Both the position numbers and the translations under genes were made by a program. From Clostridium sp. CM027 (GTDB lineage Bacteria > Bacillota > Clostridia > Clostridiales > Clostridiaceae): DNA of 64,000 nt. The notes beneath the pieces are model-generated. The model saw only the letters and a program-made list of their open reading frames with translations, was not told the origin of the DNA and searched no databases. Positions 36,410 to 46,700 of this stretch are shown in pieces; the first letter of the stretch is position 1, and each line of letters opens with the position of its first letter. The stretch is taken from assembly GCF_024730565.1 (NCBI RefSeq), contig NZ_CP077725.1, forward strand, positions 1,922,001 through 1,986,000, read 5' to 3'.

Positions 36410-37441
36410 TTATACTCCCTTTCCAAATGTACAATCAGGATACCTACATTCCTCACACTCCATACAAAGTCCCCCATGACCATATGCTGCTATATCAGCA
36501 AAACTCAATTTTTCCTTTGCGAGTACCCTTGGTAATACCAAATCAAATATAGTTCTCTTAGAGTACATTACACATCCCGGAAGTCCTAAGATTGGAATAT
36601 TTCCTTTATAAGCTAGCAAGAACATTGCACCTGGAAGCACGGGTGATCCATATGTTACAATTTCTGCCCCTGTATTTTGAATTGCTACAGGGGTAACGTC
36701 ATCAGGATCTACTGACATTCCGCCAGTACAGATTACCATTCCAGCCCCCTGCTCTATCCATGCGTCTACAGCCTCCGTTATCTTATTCTCATCATCTGAA
36801 AGTATAGTTTGTCCAAGTATTTCACAACCGTATTCCGTAACTTTGCTTCTTATTACAGGACCAAACGCATCCTTTATTCTGCCATGATATACTTCACTGC
36901 CTGTAGTAACAATTCCTACTTTCATTGGTGCATACGGTATTATGCTTACAATTTTCGCATCGCCGATTAAATCCTCTGCTTTTTTTATCTTATCCTCCTC
37001 AATTACAAGTGGAATAACTCTTGTTCCTGCTACCTTCTGTCCCTTTTTTACAGGATAGTTATTATGTAATGTAGCTAAAATTATCTCACCTAATGAATTA
37101 AGTCCATATAACAACCTTGTATTAATTATAAGAAGTCCATCGTGCTCTGCTATAAAATTAATTTTACCTTCTTTTACTTCACTAAATGTAAGTCCTACCC
37201 CTGCTGTAAGGGCTCTCAAGCGTTCTGCTGCATCATTTTCATGAAGATATCCTTGTTTCTCCTCCCATACATATATGTTGTCTTTTCCTAATGAAAGTAA
37301 TAATTGTATATCTTCCTCTTTAATTATATGTCCTTTTTTAAATGCTCTATCTTTTACTACTCCTGGAACAATTTGAGTAATATCATGACATAAAACGGAT
37401 CCAACTGCGTCTCTCACAGGTATTTTTTTTATATCACTCAC
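36410..37441 (-). CDS. Molybdopterin-binding protein (MoeA/MogA-related)
   Basis: 343 aa. The middle (KVGIVTTGSEVYHG..., ICTGGMSVDPDD) is a MoCF-type molybdopterin-binding domain; the N-terminal ~150 residues are of the kind found in the FdhD/MoeA-like proteins next to selenium-dependent hydroxylases. The C-terminus has four cysteines in CMECEECRYPDC, a possible metal or cluster site. It is the last gene of the minus-strand Mo operon. The GTG start overlaps its own SD (AGAGGTG), so translation may be weak or the start misjudged. Confidence 0.85.
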   Translation of the reverse strand: MSDIKKIPVRDAVGSVLCHDITQIVPGVVKDRAFKKGHIIKEEDIQLLLSLGKDNIYVWEEKQGYLHENDAAERLRALTAGVGLTFSEVKEGKINFIAEHDGLLIINTRLLYGLNSLGEIILATLHNNYPVKKGQKVAGTRVIPLVIEEDKIKKAEDLIGDAKIVSIIPYAPMKVGIVTTGSEVYHGRIKDAFGPVIRSKVTEYGCEILGQTILSDDENKITEAVDAWIEQGAGMVICTGGMSVDPDDVTPVAIQNTGAEIVTYGSPVLPGAMFLLAYKGNIPILGLPGCVMYSKRTIFDLVLPRVLAKEKLSFADIAAYGHGGLCMECEECRYPDCTFGKGV

Positions 37442-37575
37442 CTCTAACTCGTATTTTGAAATACGTTTTATTTAATACCACACTCCACGTGAAAGCATTA
37501 CATCCATTAAACAATCTATAGACCTCGATTCTTAAACTTTCTTAAAACCCTTTTAGAATTCTCTTTTCCATACCA

Positions 37576-38391
37576 TTAATCCTCATTCTGAGATGTCATT
37601 AAATAAAATACTGCTTCTAATACTCCGCCTGCTATATTTCTTGCTTTATCAGAAATAGTATAACAATTCATTTTTTCTGACACCCTTGGATCGATATCCG
37701 CAATCTTAAATCCCTCTTTTACAGTACTTCCACTACGTATAATTCCTCTTAACAGTCCTGATATTGTTGCTTTTATTGGTGTCTCTCCTATATATGCAAT
37801 AACTTCATCTTTTTCAACCACAGCACCAATATCTAGAACATCCTTCATTACTCCAGCGCATATCGAATGTATAACTCTTTCTTTAGAGTACCCCCTAATA
37901 TTTCCTGGAACTCCTGTGTTTTTCGCAGCTTGTCCACTAAAAATAAGTCTACCTAGATTGTGACCCCTAGCCGTCTCTATTACAACATCTACATCTTTAC
38001 CTGCTGTAAATCCCGGCCCAATAGCAATAGTTATATCTGCCATATCCCTTGTTGTTCCCATATTTTTCTTAGCAATAATAGCATCAACTACAATTTTAGG
38101 CTTTATTTCTTTAATATATTTTCCTTCTTCATCTATAATTACTGGAACTTTTTTATTGCTCCAAGCATTTTCTATTTCACTTAAACTGAATACATGTACA
38201 GCCCTAATTCCTTCTACCTCTATTTCTCTTTCATATACCACTTCACTAAAAGAAATCTTCCGTCTAATAGCAGTCGGTTTTGATGCTTCTAGAACTAATA
38301 CCCTAAATCCACTTCTATGCAATTTTTGAATTGTTCCAGATGCTAAATCTCCTCCGCCACGTACAATGACAATCTCATTAAACATGCTCAT
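37576..38391 (-). CDS. yqeB: Selenium-dependent molybdenum cofactor biosynthesis protein YqeB
   Basis: 271 aa of the YqeB/EF2563 family. It opens IVRGGGDLASGTIQKLH, a Rossmann-like nucleotide-binding turn, and has VDAIIAKKNMGT and GPGFTAGKDVDVVIETARGH. YqeB occurs only with selenium-dependent molybdenum hydroxylases and is thought to help make or insert the labile selenium ligand. It overlaps the MocA-like gene by 14 bases, so the pair is co-translated. The exact reaction is not known. Confidence 0.9.
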   Translation of the reverse strand: MSMFNEIVIVRGGGDLASGTIQKLHRSGFRVLVLEASKPTAIRRKISFSEVVYEREIEVEGIRAVHVFSLSEIENAWSNKKVPVIIDEEGKYIKEIKPKIVVDAIIAKKNMGTTRDMADITIAIGPGFTAGKDVDVVIETARGHNLGRLIFSGQAAKNTGVPGNIRGYSKERVIHSICAGVMKDVLDIGAVVEKDEVIAYIGETPIKATISGLLRGIIRSGSTVKEGFKIADIDPRVSEKMNCYTISDKARNIAGGVLEAVFYLMTSQNED

Positions 38392-38971
38392 TATTCTCCT
38401 CTAGTTTTAGAATATACTCATAATCTTCATTAGTATCAATATCAAATAATTTTGTACTATTATGTATTTCTACAAACTTAACTTTCTCTAAATTCTTATT
38501 TATTATTATTTTCCCACCAACATCCCCTTCTAACTTCAAAAAGTCTTCCTTGAAGATGTACGGAAATATTACAGGATTCCCATGTCTACCATCACACCTT
38601 GGAATAATTATATAAGCTGAATTCTCTTTAAATTCATAGATTAATCCATTTATCGTATCTTTATCTAAAAAAGGTTGGTCCGCAGTAAAAAACATATATC
38701 CATCTGTTTCTGTTGTATGTGTTACACCCAATTTAACTGATTCGCTTATTCCTTTAACTGCATTTTCATTTTTAATAACTTTTAAATCATTTCTTTTACC
38801 AATTTCTATTATTTCCTCTTCTCTAGCTACAACAATCACCTCTAAAAAGCAACATTGTTTAATTACTTCTATAGTGTGTTCAATTAGCATTTTACCTTTA
38901 TATTTTAAAATAAGCTTATTTTTCCCCATTCTCCTCGAATACCCTGATGCTAATATTATAGCAGTTACCAT
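38378..38971 (-). CDS. Molybdenum cofactor cytidylyltransferase-like protein (MocA family)
   Basis: 197 aa nucleotidyltransferase. N-terminal LASGYSRRMGKNKL is the NTP-binding signature with the MocA-type Arg-Arg-Met-Gly, and FTADQPFLD holds the metal-binding Asp. MocA attaches CMP to molybdopterin to form MCD, the cofactor of xanthine dehydrogenase-type enzymes. It lies between yqeC and yqeB in the hydroxylase operon. Named YgfJ in E. coli in the equivalent place. Confidence 0.9.
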   Translation of the reverse strand: MVTAIILASGYSRRMGKNKLILKYKGKMLIEHTIEVIKQCCFLEVIVVAREEEIIEIGKRNDLKVIKNENAVKGISESVKLGVTHTTETDGYMFFTADQPFLDKDTINGLIYEFKENSAYIIIPRCDGRHGNPVIFPYIFKEDFLKLEGDVGGKIIINKNLEKVKFVEIHNSTKLFDIDTNEDYEYILKLEENNEHV

Positions 38972-39061
38972 TATTATATCACCTACTCTTACCCATAACT
39001 ACAAAGTTAAAACTTAATTTCATTTTTCTTACATAATTTATATGATAAAAAATCCTTCTAA

Positions 39062-39811
39062 TCATGTAATACCTTCATGGAATTCTCCAAAATATACGTT
39101 AGTTTTTAAACTTCCAATAAATACACTATTTAATAATTTCTTATTCTTTAAATTTATTTCCTTAACTAACAACCTGGCTAATATTAAATGATGGAGGTCT
39201 TCTATTTTATTTATGTATAGTATTTTTTCTCCTTGTGCTTCCTTGAACAACCCCTTAGGATGAAATATTAGCTTAGATAGGTGTTCAATTTTAACAGTTT
39301 CTTCCTCTTTTACCCCCGTTATTTCACAAAATATCCTACTTCTATGAATATTTCTCTCATTAATTAGAATACCACATGACTGTATATCTATAATTCCTAC
39401 AGTTTTTGTAGTTTTTGCGTATATAACTGGTTCAAGTTCATTCCACCCTTTTAGCTGTTTTTCCTTTGCCCCATCTGCCTCTATTAGTATATAGTCAAAA
39501 TGTGGTACTAACTCATCTAATTCTTTTGTGCTTAGCCCCAATATTTTATTTTCTCCATTTACAGCTAATCCTAAAATATAAATTCCATTTTTATCCATAG
39601 TAATATACCTTGGAATTATTTCTTTATCAGTGCATATAAAATCATACTTATCATCTAATGGAATGTATATCTTAGTGGTTGTAGTTACTAAGACCCTATT
39701 ATTCGCTCTCAGCTCTTCTGCAAGCTTAAACATCATTGTGGTTTTCCCACCTGCACCTACAAAAGATATAATGTCTTTTTTCTTCAATTCCATATAATTA
39801 CTCAGCTTCAT
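39062..39811 (-). CDS. yqeC: Selenium cofactor biosynthesis protein YqeC
   Basis: 249 aa. P-loop at residues 16-27 (SFVGAGGKTTMM) and later LIEADGAKEKQLKGW, the family hallmark. YqeC accompanies YqeB and selenium-dependent molybdenum hydroxylases. It is probably a NTPase used in maturation; its reaction is unknown. SD AGGTGAT. Only 12 bases from the fused hydroxylase upstream. Confidence 0.9.
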   Translation of the reverse strand: MKLSNYMELKKKDIISFVGAGGKTTMMFKLAEELRANNRVLVTTTTKIYIPLDDKYDFICTDKEIIPRYITMDKNGIYILGLAVNGENKILGLSTKELDELVPHFDYILIEADGAKEKQLKGWNELEPVIYAKTTKTVGIIDIQSCGILINERNIHRSRIFCEITGVKEEETVKIEHLSKLIFHPKGLFKEAQGEKILYINKIEDLHHLILARLLVKEINLKNKKLLNSVFIGSLKTNVYFGEFHEGIT

Positions 39812-39823
39812 GATATCACCTAC

Positions 39824-42391
39824 TTATTTTTTCTTACTGTATGGCGTATTCGAAATAGGTAGCTTTGTTCTAAGCTCTCCATCATAGTTATAATACGCAC
39901 CAGCCACAGCAGGCGCAGTTGGTATTGAACATATCTCACCTATTCCCTTTGCTCCATATGCAAGATTCATATTTCCTTTACCTAATATAATAGATTCTAT
40001 TTTCGGTACCTCCGTTGCTTTAAACAATCCTAGTGTCCCAAATTTTGCAGTTGGTACGCTGCCCCTAAGCGGATAATCCTCTGTTAGAGCATATCCAAGA
40101 CTCATAACAACACCGCCTTCAATCTGCCCCTCAATACTTTTAGGATTTATAGGAGTACCAACATCATGAACCGCAATAACCTTCAAAAGTTTACCCTCAT
40201 CATTCAAAATAACTACCTGTGTAGCATAGCCATAAGCTACATGACTTACAGGGTTTTGTTTAATTGAGCTCATTTTATCAGTTATCCCTTTAAATTCTCC
40301 ATAAAATTCTTGCCCATCTAAGTTTTCTAATGTTTGATAAGTTAATGCATCAAGAAGTTCTCTAGCTGCTCTTTTTACTGCCTCCCCTGTGAATAATGTT
40401 TGGCGTGAAGCTGTTGTATTCCCAGAATCAGGGCAAGTCAAAGTATCTGGCGCTGCATGTACCACTTTATCCGCTGACATATTAAGGGTTTCGCAAACTA
40501 TTTGCGTTAATATAGTCCCAAGCCCTTGTCCAATACAAGCCGCACTGGTATGAATATATACGCTACCATCCTTTATAACCAGCATGCAACGTCCAATATC
40601 AGGAATTCCGACTCCTAGTCCACTGTTTTTAATAGAACAAGCTATTCCTGCTTTAGGATTTTGCTTGCATATTTCTTTCACTGCTTCCAAAGTTTCAACA
40701 ATAGATGTTGATGAATCTGCAATTTGACCATTAGGAAGTACTTGGCCTGGTCTAATTGCGTTTCTATATCTTATTTCAAAGGGAGTTATTGAAGCCAAAT
40801 GCGCAAGCTGATTTAAATTGCTTTCTATTGCAAAACAGCTCTGTGTTACCCCAAACCCTCTAAATGCACCAGCTGGTGGATTATTTGTATATACTGCTTT
40901 CCCAATTATATCAATATTATGATAATTATACGGTCCTGCAGCATGGGTGCATGCTCTTTGCAGCACAGGTCCCCCCAGCGACGCATATGCTCCTGTATCA
41001 GCTATTATGATAGCTTTCATAGCAATCAAATATCCATTTTCATCACACGCAGTTGTAACCTCCATCTCCATAGCATGACGTTTGGGATGTATCATCATGC
41101 TTTCCCTGCGACTTAATGCAACCTTCACAGGTTTGTTACATAAATAAGCAAGAATTGATGCATGGTGTTGAACGCTCATATCTTCTTTTCCACCAAAACC
41201 ACCACCAACTATTTTACTTACAACCCTTACTTTACTTTGATCAATCCCTAAAGCTTCTGCACATTCCTTCCTTGTTTGATAAATACCTTGGTCACCGCAA
41301 TATATTATTATTCCATCATTACCATCTGGCGCAGCTACTGCCGTTTCGGTTTCTAAAAAAGCATGTTCTGTAAATGGCGTGCTGTATTTATTTGTTACGC
41401 TGTATTTCGAACTTTTTATATATTTATCTGCATTACCAAATACCATGCTTTCAGTTACTAATAAATTACCGCTTGCATGTACTTGAGGCGCACCTCCCTT
41501 CAATGCATCTTCCGGACATGTAACCGGTGTTAATTCTTCAAAATCAATTTTAACTAAAGATTTAGCTTTTTCTAGTATTTCTTTCGTTCGGGCAGCTATT
41601 AGAACTATAGCATCTCCTATGCAGTGAGTTATCTTTCCCATTGGTATTAATACATCCCAATCCTTTATAATATGACCAACTTTTGGGCTTCCAGGAAGCT
41701 CATCCGCTGTAATTACTAAATAAACACCTTGTAGTCTTTTAGCTTCACTAATATCTATACTTTTTACTAAGGCACGTGGATATTTAGTTCTAACCGCTCC
41801 ACCATAAATCATACCATCTATACGCATATCATCTACATATTCTGCTGTGCCAAGCACTTTGTCTACAGCATCAATTCTATTTAAATTTTCTCCTATTGAA
41901 CCTTTACAAGTAGATTTAGGCACCCCTGTATTTTCTCGTAATAGTTTAGCCGCCAGCTTCACAGCTTTAATTATTTTCACATATCCCGTGCAGCGGCAAA
42001 TATTATTCTTCAAAGCATTTTTTATTTCGACCTCAGTTGGATTTTCTACCTTATCAATAAGACTCTTTGCACTTATAACCATTCCTGGAGTACAAAAACC
42101 ACACTGTACTGCTCCTGCCTGCATAAAAGCATATCCATATATATCTTTTTCTCTACCAGTTAGGCCTTCAACCGTTATAATATTTTTATCTACAATCTTG
42201 CTTGTTTTTAATATGCATGCTTTTTTTGCCTCGCCGTCAACTAAAACCATACATGTTCCACAGGCACCCTCAGAGCACCCATTTTTAACTGATGTTAAAT
42301 TCAAATCTTCCCTTAAGAATGTAATTAACTTTTTATCTTCCTTAGCCCTAACTTTATTCCCATTTACAACAAAGTTAAAAATTGCGACCAC
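39824..42391 (-). CDS. Molybdenum hydroxylase, fused [2Fe-2S] and Mo-binding subunits (XdhD-like)
   Basis: 855 aa. Residues 1-160 hold two [2Fe-2S] clusters: Cys39, 44, 47 and 59 (plant type) and Cys97, 100, 132 and 134. Residues ~170-855 form the molybdopterin domain, with GGGFGGKEDM, PPAGAFRGFG and, near the end, GAKGIGEICSIP with the catalytic Glu. No FAD domain is present, so electrons need another acceptor, perhaps the YgfK product. It lies in the operon with yqeC, mocA-like and yqeB, which suggests a selenium-containing cofactor. E. coli XdhD is the closest description. GTG start, overlapping hydA by 17 bases. Confidence 0.9.
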   Translation of the reverse strand: MVAIFNFVVNGNKVRAKEDKKLITFLREDLNLTSVKNGCSEGACGTCMVLVDGEAKKACILKTSKIVDKNIITVEGLTGREKDIYGYAFMQAGAVQCGFCTPGMVISAKSLIDKVENPTEVEIKNALKNNICRCTGYVKIIKAVKLAAKLLRENTGVPKSTCKGSIGENLNRIDAVDKVLGTAEYVDDMRIDGMIYGGAVRTKYPRALVKSIDISEAKRLQGVYLVITADELPGSPKVGHIIKDWDVLIPMGKITHCIGDAIVLIAARTKEILEKAKSLVKIDFEELTPVTCPEDALKGGAPQVHASGNLLVTESMVFGNADKYIKSSKYSVTNKYSTPFTEHAFLETETAVAAPDGNDGIIIYCGDQGIYQTRKECAEALGIDQSKVRVVSKIVGGGFGGKEDMSVQHHASILAYLCNKPVKVALSRRESMMIHPKRHAMEMEVTTACDENGYLIAMKAIIIADTGAYASLGGPVLQRACTHAAGPYNYHNIDIIGKAVYTNNPPAGAFRGFGVTQSCFAIESNLNQLAHLASITPFEIRYRNAIRPGQVLPNGQIADSSTSIVETLEAVKEICKQNPKAGIACSIKNSGLGVGIPDIGRCMLVIKDGSVYIHTSAACIGQGLGTILTQIVCETLNMSADKVVHAAPDTLTCPDSGNTTASRQTLFTGEAVKRAARELLDALTYQTLENLDGQEFYGEFKGITDKMSSIKQNPVSHVAYGYATQVVILNDEGKLLKVIAVHDVGTPINPKSIEGQIEGGVVMSLGYALTEDYPLRGSVPTAKFGTLGLFKATEVPKIESIILGKGNMNLAYGAKGIGEICSIPTAPAVAGAYYNYDGELRTKLPISNTPYSKKK

Positions 42392-43748
42392 CCCGTTTTA
42401 TATATTTCCCAAAATTCTGCTTTATAATATTTCCATTCTCTACAATCTGTGTCCCTCGTAGAAAAACATGCTTAGCAGACCCTACAGTTCTAAATCCTTC
42501 AAAAGGTGTATAATCTACATTTTGTGTTTGATTATACTTAGATATAATTCCTTGATTTCTTATATCCCATACAACTATATCCGCATCACTTCCAACTTGT
42601 AATGCTCCCTTTCTAGGATACATTCCAAAAATCTTTGCAATATTTTCACTAAGCAGAGAACACATTTGCTCTTTACTTATTCTACCTTTATCTACTCCAT
42701 AGGTGTACATAAGGATTGGTCTATGTTCAACCCCTGGTATACCATTGGGTATTTTACTAAAATCGTTTATACCATGATCTTTTTGACCTTTAAAATTAAA
42801 ACTGCAATGATCTGTTCCAATTGTATCAATATCTTCCTTTGATAAAGCTTGCCATAATCTTTCTAGATCATCTTTTTTTCTTAAAGGTGGTGACAGAACA
42901 TACTTAGCACTTTCGAAATCCTCTGATAAATATAAACTATCTTCTAAAAGTAGATATTGAGGACATGTTTCTACATATATTTTTTGTCCTCTTTTTCTTG
43001 CTTTTAATACCTCTTCTAAAGCTTCTTTTGTACTTAGATGTACAATATATATAGGCGCATCTGCTAAATTTGCAATATCTATATATCTTGATACTGCTTC
43101 TGATTCCACAATATTAGGTCGTGACAGTGGATGGGCTACCGGGGTCGTATTTCCACTATTAAGCTGTTCTTTTATCATAGTATTTACAAGATCACCATTT
43201 TCACAATGAACACAAAGCAAACCATTATATTTTTTTAAGCACTTTAAAAGATCATATATCTCTCCATCATTAAGACGCAAATTGTCATAGGCCATATACG
43301 CTTTAAATGATGTTATTCCCTGGTCTTTCATTATTTTAAGTTCATCTTTTACATCTGCATTCCACTGCGTTATTGCCATATGAAATCCATAATCGCAACT
43401 TGAAACATCTTTAGCTAAATTATGCCAATTTATTAGCGCTTCACTTAGAGTTTCTCCTTTGTTTTGAGTTGCATAATCCAAAATCGTTGTGGTTCCACCT
43501 ACAATAGCCGCGGCAGTACCTGTTTTAAAATCATCTGCAGTTCTAGTGTATCCTGTATCTAAATCAAAGTGAGTATGAGAATCAATAAATCCTGGAAATA
43601 CTAAACAACCTGCTGCATCTATAATTTGTGCTTTATCATCTTCTAAATTTTCACCAATAGAGGTAATTATCTCATCTTCAATTTTAATATCAGAAATATA
43701 GCTTTTTCTAGGAGTTACAATAGTCCCATTTTTTATAATAATTAACAT
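42375..43748 (-). CDS. hydA: Dihydropyrimidinase / D-hydantoinase
   Basis: 457 aa amidohydrolase. Metal ligands are visible in DSHTHFDLDTG, the carbamylated Lys in ITSFKAYMAYD, His in VHCENGD, VHLSTKE and the catalytic Asp in GTDHCSFN. Enzymes of this group hydrolyse cyclic ureides (hydantoin, dihydropyrimidines). In the purine-degradation clusters of anaerobes the homologue (HyuA/HydA) belongs to the set needed for urate or xanthine breakdown, and is suspected to open an imidazolone- or hydantoin-like ring. SD GAGGTGGG; overlap with the hydroxylase start. Confidence 0.92.
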   Translation of the reverse strand: MLIIIKNGTIVTPRKSYISDIKIEDEIITSIGENLEDDKAQIIDAAGCLVFPGFIDSHTHFDLDTGYTRTADDFKTGTAAAIVGGTTTILDYATQNKGETLSEALINWHNLAKDVSSCDYGFHMAITQWNADVKDELKIMKDQGITSFKAYMAYDNLRLNDGEIYDLLKCLKKYNGLLCVHCENGDLVNTMIKEQLNSGNTTPVAHPLSRPNIVESEAVSRYIDIANLADAPIYIVHLSTKEALEEVLKARKRGQKIYVETCPQYLLLEDSLYLSEDFESAKYVLSPPLRKKDDLERLWQALSKEDIDTIGTDHCSFNFKGQKDHGINDFSKIPNGIPGVEHRPILMYTYGVDKGRISKEQMCSLLSENIAKIFGMYPRKGALQVGSDADIVVWDIRNQGIISKYNQTQNVDYTPFEGFRTVGSAKHVFLRGTQIVENGNIIKQNFGKYIKRGGRNF

Positions 43749-43768
43749 TTAACCCACCTCATCAATTT

Positions 43769-46700
43769 TCAAATCATATAACTATAGTTCGAAATTACAG
43801 CCCAAATCATATTTTCAATGTCTTTAGGTATTTCTGTATTGTTTTCATTAAGATTAACTTCTAAAACTTCTCTATCTAACCTAACTTTTACGATTTTTTC
43901 ATCTTTATTAATTAATACAAATCCCATGTTTTTGCTGTTTTCAAAATCGGCTTCTTTAGCAAATAGTGTAAGCTTTTCTTTATATGGAGCGCTATCATAT
44001 GGACAGAACGTTTCACAGTTTCCACACTCATTACATAGTTTATCCAAGTGAATTATTTGATGCATTTTATTACCTTTTACTTTTATAGTAATATTTGCAC
44101 GGTTAGGGCAGACATCAACACAAGCTTCACATATTGTTGAACACTCAAGACATCGTGCGCATTCTTTAGGACCGCACTCAGCCATTTGGAGTATACCTTT
44201 TTTAGCTATTGCCGCTTCAGTATTTGTGCTTGCTTTTGGCATATTTATTCTTAAATCACGATTCATTTCTTCTTTGACTATAGACCTTGCAAATCTTGTT
44301 GCATCTGCTATGCCTTCAACTACTGTAGCCGGTCCATGCAGACCATCTCCAGCAACATATACTTTTTTAATGTTTGTTTCTAGTGTTTGTGCATTTACAT
44401 CGGCTTGTCCTTTTTCATTTAGTTTAATATTATTTTCTTCAAATATCTTAGTATCTATCTTCTCCCCAACTGCTGATATAACGATATCTGCTTTTATATC
44501 TACCATATCGCCGCTTGGAACTGGTCTTCGTCTTCCACTTTCATCTGGTTCTCCGAGTTTCATAACCTCACACTTAAGAACACCACCGCTAACTTTTACA
44601 GGTGATAGTAATTCCTTAAATTCTACTCCATCTTTGATTGCCATTTGCAATTCTTCGACATCTGCAGGCATGTATTTTTTAGTTCTACGATATACTACAT
44701 ATACATTCTCTACTCCGTCTACTCTTTTAGCTGCCCTAGCTGCATCCATAGCAGTGTTACCACCACCTACTACTACAACATTTTTACCAATATTTAAATT
44801 TTTATCATTATTCTTTAATTTCTCTAAAAAATGAAGTACATTTATTACATTTCCGCCTTGGATATTAACTCTACCTGGCTGCCATGCCCCGATCGCAAAT
44901 AGGACATATTTATATCCTTGCTTTTTCAACTCATCTGCAGAATTCTTCTCTGAATTTAATTCAATTTTAACTCCCACGCTTCGAACAAGCTCAATGTCTT
45001 TCTCAATAGAATTTGATGGTATTCTAAATCCTGGAATAACATGTTTTACTATTCCTCCTAAAGAGTTTCTTTTTTCAAAAATTGTTACATTGATTCCTTC
45101 TCTTGCAAGGAAATACGCTGCCGCAAGACCTGTAGTTCCTCCACCAACAATTGCTACCCGTGCATCACCTTTATCTGCTATCTTAAGTTCCTTAATTAAA
45201 CTATCGTATGCTTTTTCTGCTGCTTGTAATTTTATATTCCTTATGTTAACAGACTCATCGCAGAAATTTCTGATGCATTTGCTCATGCAAGCATGACTGC
45301 ATATTGTTCCAGTAATAAATGGGAGTGGATTTTTTTCAACTATTACCTTTAGTGCTTCAAGATGTTTTCCTTCTGAAACAAGACGTATGTACTCTGGAAT
45401 ATCTTGTCCTATAGGACATCCCTTCTCGCATGATGCAATAAAGCAATCAACTAATGGTACTTTCTCATTTATTTTGCGATTAGGAATTGGTTTTATAGGC
45501 TTTATATGATGAATATCTTTTACTGATTTATCTTTAAGATCTCTTAATTTTCCATTATCAATAACATACTTATTAGCATATTCCGACTTGTTTAATTTTT
45601 CAGCAATTTGAACACATCTTTGATATCCACCAACTTTTAAAAGTGTTGTTGCTATAGTTATAGGCCATATACCCGTTTCAAATATATCATTTATATTAAA
45701 AACGTCTGCACCCCCTGAATAAGAAATCTTAAGTTTTCCTTCAAATTCTTTTGAAAGCTTATATGCAAGTGCTATTGAAAGGGGATATAGAGATTTTCCT
45801 GACATATACATCTCATCACCTGGTAATTCAGCATTTTTAATCTGAGCTGGAACTGTATTCGTTAATTTAACGCCAAATGACAATCCTTTCTTGCTTGCCA
45901 AATCTTGTAAACCTCTAAACATAGGAGTAGCATCATTAAATTGCAAGTCCTCATTGAAGTGATGTTCATCAAATGAAACATAATCATACCCCATATCATC
46001 TAAAGTTTTACGTACAAATTCATAACCTAATAATGTGGGATTACATTTCACATAAGTGTTTAGCCCTTTTTCATTTATTAGGTATGTTGCAATGCGTTCA
46101 ATTTCTTGTGATGGACATCCATGTAATGTTGATAATGTTATCGATGTACATACCTTAGGTGATATATGCTCAACATATTCACTATCAATGTTTTGGAATT
46201 TATCCATATTTCCAAAGACGTATGACCTGCATTCACTCCATATATCACTTTTAGATGCATCTTTAAGTCCCCTAATAAATTCACCTATTTTAGGTGAAGA
46301 AATCCCCTCAAAATCATATCCTACACTCATATTAAAAATAAATCCATCAGGACTTCCTAGCTCAAGTTCCTTTGACAATATTTTTAGTGCAAACCAAGCC
46401 TTAACATACTCATCATATGCCTCGGTAACTCTAAGCTCTGTTGACCACTCTACGTTATAGCACTCATCTTCTGCTCTTATGCATGGCTTTGACACAGGTA
46501 AATCTTCACCGTCAAGGGTTTGCACTGTTTTTAATTCAAAAAATCTACACCCAGAAACGTAAGCTGCAATTATGTTTTGTGCTAACTGTGTATGTGGACC
46601 AGCTGCTGGACCAAAAGGAGTTTCAATTTTTTCTCCAAATATTTCGAGAACCTTATTATCCTGCTTTTTGAAAAATTTGTTTACTCCAAATATCTTGACC

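Noticed and set aside
37569-37600. Short similarity to the right end of the palindromic repeat at the 3' end of yqeB
   Set aside because: Only about 15 of 17 bases, inside coding sequence of a conserved protein end, without the rest of the element; probably chance.
41847-42461. 204-aa open frame antisense to the fused hydroxylase and hydA
   Set aside because: Overlaps two conserved genes; residue pattern is that of an antisense frame.
44226-44834. 202-aa open frame antisense to ygfK
   Set aside because: Ser/Leu/Pro-rich antisense reading of a conserved gene with no SD and no recognisable domain.
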